In this document: one piece after another, positions 25,228-34,821 of the stretch
Layout of the letters: the number at the start of each line of letters is the position of its first letter
Numbering within the stretch: the first letter of the stretch is position 1
Assembly (NCBI RefSeq): GCF_900177625.1
Contig: NZ_FXAU01000002.1
Span: 209,707 to 273,706, forward strand
Source: Sphingobacterium psychroaquaticum
GTDB lineage: Bacteria > Bacteroidota > Bacteroidia > Sphingobacteriales > Sphingobacteriaceae
DNA length: 64,000 nt
Direction of reading: 5' to 3'
Translations under genes and position numbers: made by a program
The notes under the pieces: model-generated
Told to the model about the DNA's origin: nothing
Seen by the model: the letters and a program-made list of their open reading frames with translations, nothing else
The model's database searches: none

Positions 25228-27036
25228 CTACCAACCTGGATTTTGAATCATTTTTTCGTTCCGAAGGACTTCCGTGTTAGGTATGGGGAATAAGTAATCG
25301 CGATCTTTATTGAACACCCGGTTTTCAATCAGCGTTCGCTTAAAGAAGTTATCCCCGTCAGCGCTTAGATTCATGCCATACACGGCACCATGGTGTGTCT
25401 GCTCTGCAATTTTCCACCTTCGCGTATCGAAGAATCGGACATTCTCAAAAGCAAGCTCAATCTGCCGTTCGCGCCGTATAGCTTCACGCATAGCCTCCTG
25501 ATTACTGGGAACAGGGATGTTCGCGCTACCATACACCGGTATACCGGCACGCTCTCGAATCAGATTTACATACTTGAGAATATCAGCATCCCCGGGTTGT
25601 CCTTCATTCAAGGCCTCGGCATAATTCAAGTACACATTGGCGAGCCGCAACAAAAGAGCCCCTCTATTGTTGCCATTTGCACCCACATTCTTACGTACCG
25701 TATATCCCGTAGGCGTCACATCAGATGTACTTTGCGATCGCCCCGAGTTTCCACTATAATTAAATAGAGACAGCACAACCGTACTACTATTGGATTGATT
25801 TAACCAATAACTTCCACTATAGGTGATCCCCACATAAAACCGAGGCTCTCGATTCACATACATATTAAAGGTCGTACGCCCTGCTACATCGTAAGGTGCT
25901 TGATAGTTCGAAAAACCTTGCTCACTATAACCGGAGTTAGCATCATTTATCGGCAGACCATTGGCCATCAAGTAAGCATCGACCATGAATTGCGTAGCCC
26001 CCAACGCACCTCCCCCCTGCGCCCCCGAAGGAAAGCCAACATGCTTGGGCGTACGATCGTACTGGGTATTATTTTCGCTGACAGAACGGGCAAAAATCCA
26101 TTCCTTGTTCCAATCAGCAGTCATTACATTGCGGCACGACAAATAGGCTGCTCGAAAAGGATTGGCGTCCGTCACTTTATACAGATCGTAATATCTCGGC
26201 ACAAACTCATCAATAAATTCTTTTGCTGCTGTAGCCGCAAGTCGCCATTTATTGGGATCGTTTACACTGGCGTACAAGGCTGTTCCGTCAACGTTCTTCA
26301 AATTTGCATAAGCTGTATTTCCATTAAATAATGGACTGGCAGCTAATAGCAACGCTTCCGCTTTATACCCCTTCGCCACGCCTTTTGTTAGCCGTCCATA
26401 TTCCTCACTGATCGGTTCATATGGCAGATCCTGATATGCTTTATCCAATTCTGAAACAATAAAGGTGATACAATCGTCAAAAGGTGTACGTGGAAGCTTA
26501 AGCTCCGCAATAGGCGCATTAAGATCCAAATAGCTTTCCCCAAGGATAGGAACAGCACCGAAACTGCGTACCAAATAGAAATAATACAGGGCACGAAGTG
26601 CACGTGCCTCCGCCTTGTAAGTTTTACGCATCACATCTGTAACCTCGTATGCATTGGATTGGTCGATATTTTCAATAAAATATGATGCATTACGAATCCC
26701 TCGGTAATAATTATTCCAAAAATTTTGGATGGTTCCATCCGTACGGCTCCAAACACCAGCCGTCATGTTGTTTGCATAGTTAAAATCCCAGGTATATTTA
26801 GCTTCATCCGAAGCCGCAGTCCAGGGACCCGAATTTTGGGTCACGACAAAACGCTGCCTCAACTCATTCGGCACGGTGCTGTAAATATTCGCCAAGAACT
26901 TATCCGTGTTCGCTTTCGATTTGAATATATCATCGATCGTTAATACATCGTCAGGCACCTGATCCAGGTAATTTTTACAACTATTTAATGAAGACATCAC
27001 CAGAAGTCCACATAATATCCATATCGCTTTTTTCAT
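25228..27036 (-). CDS. SusD/RagB-family lipoprotein (mannan-type locus)
   Basis: 602 residues from ATG 27036, which starts a lipoprotein signal (MKKAIWILCGLLVMSSLNSC). A farther upstream ATG at 27063 gives an extra nine residues and abuts the susC stop; it is less likely. Mature residues KNYLDQVPDDVLTIDDIF and the helical AEARALRALYYFYLVRSFGAVP (in part) are classic SusD. The C-terminal REAIRRERQIELAFENVRFFDTRRW, in part, is the family signature. It pairs with the SusC encoded just upstream and should bind the glycan at the cell surface. Confidence 0.94.
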   Translation of the reverse strand: MKKAIWILCGLLVMSSLNSCKNYLDQVPDDVLTIDDIFKSKANTDKFLANIYSTVPNELRQRFVVTQNSGPWTAASDEAKYTWDFNYANNMTAGVWSRTDGTIQNFWNNYYRGIRNASYFIENIDQSNAYEVTDVMRKTYKAEARALRALYYFYLVRSFGAVPILGESYLDLNAPIAELKLPRTPFDDCITFIVSELDKAYQDLPYEPISEEYGRLTKGVAKGYKAEALLLAASPLFNGNTAYANLKNVDGTALYASVNDPNKWRLAATAAKEFIDEFVPRYYDLYKVTDANPFRAAYLSCRNVMTADWNKEWIFARSVSENNTQYDRTPKHVGFPSGAQGGGALGATQFMVDAYLMANGLPINDANSGYSEQGFSNYQAPYDVAGRTTFNMYVNREPRFYVGITYSGSYWLNQSNSSTVVLSLFNYSGNSGRSQSTSDVTPTGYTVRKNVGANGNNRGALLLRLANVYLNYAEALNEGQPGDADILKYVNLIRERAGIPVYGSANIPVPSNQEAMREAIRRERQIELAFENVRFFDTRRWKIAEQTHHGAVYGMNLSADGDNFFKRTLIENRVFNKDRDYLFPIPNTEVLRNEKMIQNPGW

Positions 27037-27063
27037 TTTTTCAGTATTAATCAATAACAGCAA

Positions 27064-30000
27064 TTAAAGAGTAGCTTGAAGGCCAAGTGTAACGGTTCTT
27101 ACATTCGGGTAGCGAGATCCATTTCCCGTATTTAGCTCTGGATCCCATAACTTAAACTTACTCCAATACAACAGGTTAACCCCTTGAATATAGACACGTG
27201 CATTTCGAACACCGAGCTTCCCGAAAAGGTCTTTATTGAAGTTATAGCCTAGATCAACTGTTTTAAGTCTCAAGAAATCGATGTCCTTAACCCACCAGGT
27301 AGAAGCCACCGAATTATTTTTGTTAGCCGCATTTCCATATGCCAACCGCGGATAAAAAGGGTTCGGATCTGGGTTTTCTTCCGTCCATCTGCTTTCCGCA
27401 ATAGCGTATAAATTACTACGCTCAGCACCCGTGCTATTATTAAACGGAATAATACCATCACCCGAAATAAGACGTTCGGCGCCTGAGGTTCCTTGAAAGA
27501 ATGCGCCAACATAGAAACGTTTGTAGGTGACATTAAAGCCGAAACCGAAAATCGAATTAGGAAGATCTCCATTTCCGATGCGTGTAATATCATTCGCATC
27601 GATAATACCGTCTCCATTTAAATCTCTATACTTAATATCACCCACACGAGGACTACCGATTGCAGATTGATTTGGTCGTTGATCGATCTCTGCCTGCGAT
27701 TGGAATAAACCTTCCGCAACATATCCGAAATAAGACAAGTAATTGACGCCTCTACGCTCCATATAGTCAAAAGGCTGTTTTGGTTGATCATTTTCAATCA
27801 CCTTATCTTTATTGTATGTATAAGTGGCACGTAAATCCAGTGTGATGTTTCCGATTGGAAACGGTGCCAGCTCTATCGTCCCGTCAATTCCTTTGTTTTC
27901 AATGATGCCTAAATTCCCCCATGGTGAGTTATTTAACCCCACATAGCCCGGAAGGGACTCTCGCTGCAAGAAAACACCACTTCTTTTTTCTTTAAAAAAG
28001 TCTACGTTAACAGATAACTTCGATCTCAGGGTATTAAACTCAATACCCAAGTTTTGCTTATGGGATTCTGCCCACTGTACATTCGATCCATAATCAGATA
28101 TTGCTGTTCCGCCGTACCCAATGTTACTCGTTCCGTTACCAAACGTATAGCCAGTACTTCCTGTGTTTACCAACGTTAGGTACCCAAACCGACGCCCTCC
28201 ATTTCCGCCATCGCCAACAATACCATTGGAATATCGTAATTTAAAGTAATCCACCACAGGCAACAATGGCTTGAAGAACGGCTCATTAGAAAGCACCCAC
28301 CCCACCCCAAATGAAGGGAAGAATCCATATTTAAGACCTGGCGCAAAGTTCTCTGAACCATTGTAACCAAAATTACCTTCTACAAAATAACGCTCACCAT
28401 ACGAATAGGTAAGTCGACCCGCTATACCACGACTTCGATAAGGCAACGAAGACGTTACGCTCGTTGCAAAGGCTTCCGTGCGTTCCCGCTGGTTATACAA
28501 AAGCATCGCCGAAAGTTGGTGATCAGAAGCAATCGTCGTACTATAATTTAGCGATGCCTCCGTGTAGAACTGCCGGCGTGCATTATTATCTTTCGAAAAA
28601 CCTAAATCATCACTGCCCGAAGAAATCAGATTTAAAATAGGATTCCCTTGATCATCATATGGAAACAACCTATTGATCAAGTAGGTACTCCGTGTACGTG
28701 TCCTATTTATCGTATGCGAATTCCAGATATCAAAAGAATATAAAGCGGAGAAATTCAATCCTTTCACCCAGAATCCCAGATCTTGAGTCAAACGAGCATT
28801 TGACATCACTTGGTTCGAGAAAATATTCTGAAACCCTGTCTGGGTAACCTGTCCGTACGGATTGGGCTGTGCCCCCGCCGAACTAACCCCCGGAACAAAA
28901 TTGCCAGGATACATCACCGGATAAAGCACAGGGTTAGTTTGCATCACACTGGCGAAAGCATCTTGTGGATTTACACCCGGATAGTTGATATTTCCGATAT
29001 ATCCCTGTATACCGAGATCAAACTTCGTGGTCTTCGTCCAATTCATGGATACATTAGAAGTAAAGTTATAGCGCTTAAACCGAGTAGAAGCATCATAACT
29101 CTGAAGAGCATCGGTACGCAACAAGCTTTCTTCATCGTAATATGCGCCAGAGACATAGTAAGTAGCGAAGTCTGAACCACCACGCGCACTAAAATTAGCC
29201 CGTTTATTACCGGATGTTTTCCGGAATAACTCCTCCATCCAATCTACATTCGGATATAGGTAAGGATCCGTACCCAGAATTGTATTGTTAATATAATTGT
29301 TGGAGTACTCCTTGTCCAGACCAGAAGCTAAACGCGCCTCATTCCGTAGCATCATATAGCTAATGCCATCGGTGAGCTCAGGACGTTTTGTGAAACTGGT
29401 AATCCCTTGGTTGTAGTTAAACATAAGAGCTGGCTTGCCTACATTTCCCTTTTTTGTTGTAATCAAGATAACGCCATTTGCTCCAGCCACACCATAAACA
29501 GCTGTTGCTGCGGCATCCTTCAGAATTGAAAAAGACGAAATATCCTCCGGGTCAAAACTATTGATATCCCTATCCTGCACCCCATCAACCACGATCAGAG
29601 GTCCCGCATTATTGCCTGAGCGGTTAAAAGTCGCAATTCCTCGAATCCATAGGTCCGCTCCATCGGATCCCGGCAAACCGGTCCGTTGTACACCGACTAA
29701 TCCCGCAATACGACCTGCCAAAGCGGCACTTAAATTAGCTACCGGAGTTTTCAAATCTTCAACTTTAACGGTCGACTGGGCACCCACCACACTAATTTTT
29801 TTCTGTTGACCAAAACCGATAACAACCACTTCATTAATACTGTTGTTATCGGCTTTTAGCACAATATTTAGATTAATCGAATTCGCGATTACAGTTTGAT
29901 ATTCTTCATATCCCACGAATTTAAATAGCAACGTATCCCCTCTGTTGGCTTTGATATCAAAATTCCCTTGTTCATTGGTCGCTGTTGCTACCTGAGTTCT

Positions 30001-30153
30001 TTTATTCAGTACTGTGACCCCTGTTATCGGTTGGCTCATCTCATCTTTTACAACCCCGATGACACTGATTTGCGCATTCTCCTGAGCCTTGATATGGTTT
30101 ATATTCGTAGCACTAACAAATAATATAAACCACGTTAATAGTTTAAAGTTCAT
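27064..30153 (-). CDS. SusC/RagA TonB-dependent transporter (mannan-type locus)
   Basis: 1029 residues. Signal peptide to about residue 23, carboxypeptidase regulatory-like domain at about 28-105 (ISVIGVVKDEMSQPITGVTV), then INEVVVIGFGQQKK, plug (GLPGSDGADLWIRGIATF, SFSILKDAAATAVYGVAGANG in part) and barrel ending VRTVTLGLQATL. There is no STN domain, consistent with control by a two-component system instead of FecR. It lies between the F5/8 type C lipoprotein (16 bp upstream) and SusD. It imports oligosaccharides across the outer membrane using TonB energy. Confidence 0.95.
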   Translation of the reverse strand: MNFKLLTWFILFVSATNINHIKAQENAQISVIGVVKDEMSQPITGVTVLNKRTQVATATNEQGNFDIKANRGDTLLFKFVGYEEYQTVIANSINLNIVLKADNNSINEVVVIGFGQQKKISVVGAQSTVKVEDLKTPVANLSAALAGRIAGLVGVQRTGLPGSDGADLWIRGIATFNRSGNNAGPLIVVDGVQDRDINSFDPEDISSFSILKDAAATAVYGVAGANGVILITTKKGNVGKPALMFNYNQGITSFTKRPELTDGISYMMLRNEARLASGLDKEYSNNYINNTILGTDPYLYPNVDWMEELFRKTSGNKRANFSARGGSDFATYYVSGAYYDEESLLRTDALQSYDASTRFKRYNFTSNVSMNWTKTTKFDLGIQGYIGNINYPGVNPQDAFASVMQTNPVLYPVMYPGNFVPGVSSAGAQPNPYGQVTQTGFQNIFSNQVMSNARLTQDLGFWVKGLNFSALYSFDIWNSHTINRTRTRSTYLINRLFPYDDQGNPILNLISSGSDDLGFSKDNNARRQFYTEASLNYSTTIASDHQLSAMLLYNQRERTEAFATSVTSSLPYRSRGIAGRLTYSYGERYFVEGNFGYNGSENFAPGLKYGFFPSFGVGWVLSNEPFFKPLLPVVDYFKLRYSNGIVGDGGNGGRRFGYLTLVNTGSTGYTFGNGTSNIGYGGTAISDYGSNVQWAESHKQNLGIEFNTLRSKLSVNVDFFKEKRSGVFLQRESLPGYVGLNNSPWGNLGIIENKGIDGTIELAPFPIGNITLDLRATYTYNKDKVIENDQPKQPFDYMERRGVNYLSYFGYVAEGLFQSQAEIDQRPNQSAIGSPRVGDIKYRDLNGDGIIDANDITRIGNGDLPNSIFGFGFNVTYKRFYVGAFFQGTSGAERLISGDGIIPFNNSTGAERSNLYAIAESRWTEENPDPNPFYPRLAYGNAANKNNSVASTWWVKDIDFLRLKTVDLGYNFNKDLFGKLGVRNARVYIQGVNLLYWSKFKLWDPELNTGNGSRYPNVRTVTLGLQATL

Positions 30154-30169
30154 AATTCAATTGGTTAAG

Positions 30170-30736
30170 TTATTGGACTTGAGGATCATTGATTAAACGG
30201 AGTTCCGCCATCTGGAACAAACCTGTTCCACCACTGATAGCTTTTACGTTGAAACGATAATACTTGTACTTCTCTTTATTCGAGGTATCGAAACGCACTT
30301 TCTGATTCCGAGCGGAAAAAACATACCCTTCCTTTTTATCAATCACCGTCCAGGCTTGCATATCATTAGAGCCTACGAGTTCCCAATCTTTAGGATCACG
30401 AGCAGGAGCATCGTCGGCAGAAGCAACGATATAACTAGTCACCGCAATGCCCCCCGGGAAAGCGAGTTGGATATAAAGATCATTTTGATAGGGGTTGATC
30501 AGAAACTTGGTGCTATAGTCATTATCAACAACTTTCAGCGACCCTTCTTTTGCCGTATTACCCCCCGAATTTTCCCGGTTTACGGATAATACACCATAAG
30601 AAGTGATATCCATCTCAGGGTCCTTTTCTGTAGGCAGAAGCGGATATTCTCTTTTTTCGCTCTTCTCACAACTCCCCAGCGTGAGTAGAAAAAGGGGGAC
30701 GAGCCACCTTGATTTTTTGGTAAAGAATCTGTTCAT
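30170..30736 (-). CDS. F5/8 type C (discoidin/CBM32-like) surface lipoprotein
   Basis: 188 residues with signal MNRFFTKKSRWLVPLFLLTLGSC (Cys 23), whose mature part is one discoidin-like domain. Markers are LKVVDNDYSTKFLINPYQ, DLYIQLAFPGGIAVTSYIV, WELVGSNDMQAWTVID and YKYYRFNVKAISGG. Such domains bind sugars, so this is probably an extra surface glycan-binding protein. It is the first structural gene after the two-component genes and is 16 bp from susC. A long hairpin occupies the leader right before its start codon. Confidence 0.85.
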   Translation of the reverse strand: MNRFFTKKSRWLVPLFLLTLGSCEKSEKREYPLLPTEKDPEMDITSYGVLSVNRENSGGNTAKEGSLKVVDNDYSTKFLINPYQNDLYIQLAFPGGIAVTSYIVASADDAPARDPKDWELVGSNDMQAWTVIDKKEGYVFSARNQKVRFDTSNKEKYKYYRFNVKAISGGTGLFQMAELRLINDPQVQ

Positions 30737-30743
30737 AAAAATA

Positions 30744-30791
30744 GGTCTATTAAATTAACTAAAACGAATTAGTTACTAATTTAAATAGACC
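30744..30791 (-). other. Long imperfect hairpin in the leader of the mannan-type locus
   Basis: GGTCTATT pairs perfectly with AATAGACC. The stem continues as AAATTA/TAATTT after a one-base bulge and ACTAA/TTAGT after a three-base bulge, giving about 19 pairs over 48 nt. On the minus strand it ends seven bases before the ATG at 30736, with TATTTTT in between. It could terminate the response-regulator transcript, attenuate the operon, or mask the ribosome entry region. The symmetry could also be a binding site for the regulator. Confidence 0.5.
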
Positions 30792-30833
30792 CCGAACAAA
30801 AAGTTGTTAACCAGATGTTAATGACAATTAAAA

Positions 30834-31520
30834 CTAGTCCGTAGCGGCTGTCTTCAGAACAAAACCGACCTTAAAGACTGTGTTTAAAGTGAGGTAGGAA
30901 GAAAATTGCAATTGTTTGCGCATGCGCGCGATATAAACATCAAGGCTACGTCCTAAGAAATAATCATTCTCCCCCCACACATCCAGTAGGATTTCTTCCC
31001 GTTTAAGTACAGTATTCGGATGGGTTAAAAAGTACTTCCACAGATCATATTCCCGGGAGGTCAACGTTAACCGATGTCCACGGTCAAAACTAACTTCCAT
31101 CAATGCCATATCCAAGCGCACATCAGCAACACTCAAACTGGTTGTGTCAGCAGCGGCGGCTCTATTTAATATATTATGGATACGCCAAGACAACTCTTCC
31201 ACATCAAAAGGTTTCGTGATATAATCATCGCCTCCGAGCTGCAAACCCTTCAGTTTACTTTCCCGGGTATTCCTTGCTGTTAAAAACAAAAAACGTTGAT
31301 CTGGAAAGCGATCCAAAAAGGACGAAACAAGATCAAATCCGTCGGCATCTGGCATTTGGATATCCACCACTAAAAGATCGAATTTCTGGTTATCAAAAAA
31401 ATGAACAGCTGAACGTCCATCCATAGCATGGGCAACATTAAAACCAGAGGATTCTAAAAACATTTGCGTCTGCTTTCCTAAATCAAGATCATCCTCGATC
31501 AAAAGAATTGTACCTTTCAT
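30834..31520 (-). CDS. OmpR-family DNA-binding response regulator
   Basis: 228 residues. The receiver domain spans about 1-120 with acidic pocket Glu 9/Asp 10/Asp 11, phospho-acceptor Asp 53 (VVDIQMPD), Thr 81 and Lys 103 (ITKPF). The winged-helix output domain spans about 128-225 (LTSREYDLWKYFLTHPN, SLDVYIARMRKQL). It is encoded 16 bp after its histidine kinase and just before the F5/8C-SusCD-GH92 genes, so it very likely activates that locus. Classical OmpR-type pairs are less usual than hybrid sensors for Bacteroidota sugar loci, but do occur. Confidence 0.95.
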   Translation of the reverse strand: MKGTILLIEDDLDLGKQTQMFLESSGFNVAHAMDGRSAVHFFDNQKFDLLVVDIQMPDADGFDLVSSFLDRFPDQRFLFLTARNTRESKLKGLQLGGDDYITKPFDVEELSWRIHNILNRAAAADTTSLSVADVRLDMALMEVSFDRGHRLTLTSREYDLWKYFLTHPNTVLKREEILLDVWGENDYFLGRSLDVYIARMRKQLQFSSYLTLNTVFKVGFVLKTAATD

Positions 31521-31536
31521 AACTTACAGCATTTAG

Positions 31537-32949
31537 TTAATTAACTGGAATAGCAATACTTATGACCGTTCCTTTTTGTACTGCCGATTCTATTTTTATC
31601 TTCCAATCATGAAGATCTAAGAGTTTTCGCACGTAAAATAACCCCAATCCCAACCCACCATTCTTCTTCCCCGCTTTACCCTGATAAAATTGATCGAAAA
31701 TCTTAGACTCCTCTTCTTTAGGGATTCCATCTCCGTTATCCCGAAACCGAAGAACAAGTCTATCACCTTCGATCTGAGAGTCAACATGAATATTTTTCAC
31801 CGGACTGCTGTTGTGTTTTATACCGTTCTGGATAATATTAGATACAGCGGTCGTAAAAAGGAAAGGGTCGTACCGAACAAAACTGTTCGTCTCTAAGCTA
31901 CCTGTCTGAATACAAACATCCGCTTCGTGGGCATATTTTAGTTTAAGATCCTTCAACAGAATATACACATCTTCCTCGACAAGCCGCCATTCTTTCTTCG
32001 TTTGGCTCAAGTTAAACACACTGGTATGAATAGCCTGGTCAATCAGCTTATTTAATCGCTCAGATTGCCTTTCAATTACTTTAAAACCATCGGAAAACTT
32101 GTCATTCCCCGTTGTAGCGTTTAATTCACGTTGTAAATTTTTTACACAGACCTTAATGGTAGAAATGGGTGTTTTAAACTCATGCGTAATACTATTTACA
32201 AAATCGGTTGACATCTCTGTCAATTTCTTTTGTTTTGCCCAATGGTGTATAGTAAAATAAAACACGAAGATCATAACCAATATACAGATGCCCGAAAGAG
32301 CCAGTAAAGGAAGAATAGCCACAAATGTCGCCCAGGTCAGGCTTTCCCGATTGGCATAGAATGTAAATTCAACTCGATTTGAAAAAGCGGTCGGAGAAGA
32401 TACCGTGAAAGCACTAACAAGATTAGACTCTTTGATAAGAGTAGACGATCCTGAAATTAGTACGTCATGTCCATAAGGATTGGCGCTAGAGGCCAGATCG
32501 TGATACACTTGCCCATCAAAAGTCGTCGATAAAGAATTCAAAACTAATGCATAACGAATCGGAATCGAATCGAGATTTATTTCTTTCTGAATAGCTTGTA
32601 AGACAGAGTCAATATTGCTTTTCCCCCTTAAGTCTTGCACGATACTTTCATATATGCTATCGGCAGTCATGACAAATGCATCTTCATTACGATGAAAAAC
32701 CACAGCCAGTTCTCCTACTTTGTCTTTATTGAGATAATTATCAATGATGGCCTGGCCTCCAGGAAACAATTTATCGTTTATTATGGATCGATTGTACGCT
32801 TGTTTAATCTCCCCCATTTTTACACGAAAAAGCTCATTGCGCTTGGCTTCGTACACACCAGAGATAAGTTTATATTGAAGACCTAACAATATGAGAAAAC
32901 ATACGGAGACTACAATTTTTAATAATCTAGTGGGCGTTAATAATTTCAT
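31537..32949 (-). CDS. Membrane sensor histidine kinase
   Basis: 470 residues. Transmembrane helices at about 11-30 and 207-233 bracket a periplasmic sensor of some 175 residues with no domain I recognise. The dimerisation/phosphotransfer helix has His 256 in NSITHEFKTPISTIK. The ATPase domain shows the N box (NIIQNGIKHNS), DNGDGIPKEE and GLGLGLFYVRKLLDLH. It phosphorylates the response regulator encoded next. The cue is probably a periplasmic product of the nearby mannan-type or glycoprotein locus, inferred from position alone. Confidence 0.94.
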   Translation of the reverse strand: MKLLTPTRLLKIVVSVCFLILLGLQYKLISGVYEAKRNELFRVKMGEIKQAYNRSIINDKLFPGGQAIIDNYLNKDKVGELAVVFHRNEDAFVMTADSIYESIVQDLRGKSNIDSVLQAIQKEINLDSIPIRYALVLNSLSTTFDGQVYHDLASSANPYGHDVLISGSSTLIKESNLVSAFTVSSPTAFSNRVEFTFYANRESLTWATFVAILPLLALSGICILVMIFVFYFTIHHWAKQKKLTEMSTDFVNSITHEFKTPISTIKVCVKNLQRELNATTGNDKFSDGFKVIERQSERLNKLIDQAIHTSVFNLSQTKKEWRLVEEDVYILLKDLKLKYAHEADVCIQTGSLETNSFVRYDPFLFTTAVSNIIQNGIKHNSSPVKNIHVDSQIEGDRLVLRFRDNGDGIPKEEESKIFDQFYQGKAGKKNGGLGLGLFYVRKLLDLHDWKIKIESAVQKGTVISIAIPVN

Positions 32950-33028
32950 GGTTTAGCGTAGCAAAGTAGCTAGATCAAACTTAGATAAAATAGTTTTCTG
33001 GAACAAATTATTGTTTCAACGTCCACAT

Positions 33029-34681
33029 TTACATGAAAGCACCAATCTTCTTAACCCTATATTCAAAATCTTCCCGAGAGACCCGCGATTTGTTTTTCAT
33101 CTTGGTCCGGTAGTTATAAATTGTATTTACGGAGTAACCCAAGAAATTTGCAATCTTTGAACTATCACTAATTCCTAATCGGATAAGGGCAAAAATTCGA
33201 AGCTCCGTATTCAAGCCTTCGTCACGCTTTAGTGAAATCTGCTCCTCTTCAAGCAATAGTGCATTAAACTGTATCAAAAAATCGGGGAAAATAGTAATAA
33301 ACATGGTATCAAAATTAACAAACAACTCCCGCAACTCTTCCTCTCTCAAAGAAGTGCTTCTCGTTATCTTGTACAATTCCTCATATTGCTTATCCTGGAC
33401 CTTTTTATATACCATCTTTCGGTAGTTGTCCAACTTCACGATGTATTTAGAACATTCGTCTAAGAAATAGGCGATGTATTCTTCTTTAATATGGTTCGCC
33501 TCAGCGACTTCATTATTCCGTTTCGTAAGCTCCATATTCATATCGTGCAGCCGTGCATTAAAAGATTCTAACTCTTCATTAATCTCCTTCAATTTCTGAC
33601 TAAATACCTGACCTTTTCGCATATGCTTATACACATACAAAACAGAAATCACCAACAATATGGATAAAACACACAGCACACCCAGCAAGATTTGCAACTC
33701 CCTGTTCTTCCGATCATTCCTCAGCTGATACGCCTTATCAATTATCGTTTGAATCTTTAGGATCTCAGCACTTCGTATTCGCGTATTATAATCCTTTGCA
33801 TTTTCTAATGAAAAACGGATATACTGATATGCTCGGTTTACATCGCCTTCATGCATAAGCAGGTCTGCCAACAAGGAAATAGAGGCATTGTCTTTAATCG
33901 CTAGCTGTATATCCGATAAGGCAGACAATGCCAAATATTGTTTTTCCTTCGCTACATCCTGCATTTTTCGATAAATCAACGACCGATGAAAAGTCACCAA
34001 GGCATAAACAGGCGTATTCGGCTTCGCCAGCTTAAGGCGCTGATCATTAACAGCCAACGCACCCTGGTAGTCATTCGTTAACCGTAAAGCCTTCTCCTCC
34101 ACCCTCAAATATTCTTCCGACCCGGGTTCGGCCAACCTTTTCAAGGCATCATTATGTACATTCGCCATTTCCCAGTAGCGATGCCTTTCTCTCGTATTCT
34201 GACTATACTGTCCCAAACCCAAGTAAAGCTCTCTCCCGGAAGCGTGGTACGCCAACAATTCCTGGCTATCCAATGCATCGACAGGAATAGATGCCAGAAG
34301 ATCCGATGCTTCCTTATACATACCTAACCGAGCAAAAAGAAAAGAAGAAGCAATACGTACGTCATTCCCTTTCTTTTCATCCGATAAGGTGTTAGCAATA
34401 TCCAAATTTAGATGGAGGTAATAAATTGCTGAATCAGAAATGTAATTTTTGTATTCGTTAAACAGGGTATCGTTGATTGCGTACTCTTCTAAAGCAGCAC
34501 CCCGCAGCGCTTTTTTTCGCGCTTTTAGATTTTCTATTTTTCTCTCCTTCAAATCGATGTAAACATCCTTATGTTTTATTTCGTCATCGATCTTGGACAG
34601 CAAGACACGGAGATCGCTTTGCGCTACAGCGCCAACAAAATAGAACAACACAAGTGTTACTGTTAATAGGTTTTTTTTCAT
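33029..34681 (-). CDS. DUF6377 membrane-bound transcriptional regulator
   Basis: 550 residues. A signal sequence (to about 20) leads a periplasmic helical TPR-like region (about 21-325). One transmembrane helix follows at about 330-352, then a coiled coil at about 358-400 and a C-terminal helix-turn-helix at about 495-530 (IRLGISDSSKIANFLGYSVNTIYNYRTK, a LuxR-like unit, in part). This is a one-component sensor: a periplasmic cue is read and DNA is bound from the membrane. It lies downstream of the beta-helix/lyase/GH30 genes and upstream of the two-component genes, and is probably the regulator of the 34-46 kb locus. The ligand is unknown. Confidence 0.85.
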   Translation of the reverse strand: MKKNLLTVTLVLFYFVGAVAQSDLRVLLSKIDDEIKHKDVYIDLKERKIENLKARKKALRGAALEEYAINDTLFNEYKNYISDSAIYYLHLNLDIANTLSDEKKGNDVRIASSFLFARLGMYKEASDLLASIPVDALDSQELLAYHASGRELYLGLGQYSQNTRERHRYWEMANVHNDALKRLAEPGSEEYLRVEEKALRLTNDYQGALAVNDQRLKLAKPNTPVYALVTFHRSLIYRKMQDVAKEKQYLALSALSDIQLAIKDNASISLLADLLMHEGDVNRAYQYIRFSLENAKDYNTRIRSAEILKIQTIIDKAYQLRNDRKNRELQILLGVLCVLSILLVISVLYVYKHMRKGQVFSQKLKEINEELESFNARLHDMNMELTKRNNEVAEANHIKEEYIAYFLDECSKYIVKLDNYRKMVYKKVQDKQYEELYKITRSTSLREEELRELFVNFDTMFITIFPDFLIQFNALLLEEEQISLKRDEGLNTELRIFALIRLGISDSSKIANFLGYSVNTIYNYRTKMKNKSRVSREDFEYRVKKIGAFM

Positions 34682-34768
34682 TGGTTAGTCACTAAAACAT
34701 CATCTCCTCACCAGCACCACTTTTGCACAAAGATTATTGTTTACGGGGCCTATTGGACTTAAGTGACT

Positions 34769-34801
34769 AAATATAGTAATTTCACTAAAATAACTATATT
34801 T
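34769..34801. promoter_or_regulatory. AT-rich inverted repeat upstream of the DUF6377 gene
   Basis: AAATATAGT and ACTATATTT (9 perfect pairs) enclose a further ATTT/AAAT pair set around CACTA after one A-A mismatch. It sits in the 140-bp gap between the DUF6377 start (34681) and the beta-helix gene stop (34822). Low GC and lack of a U tract argue against a terminator; an operator for a dimeric regulator is more likely. Confidence 0.4.
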
Positions 34802-34821
34802 TACCAAGGGTTATTTTCCGA

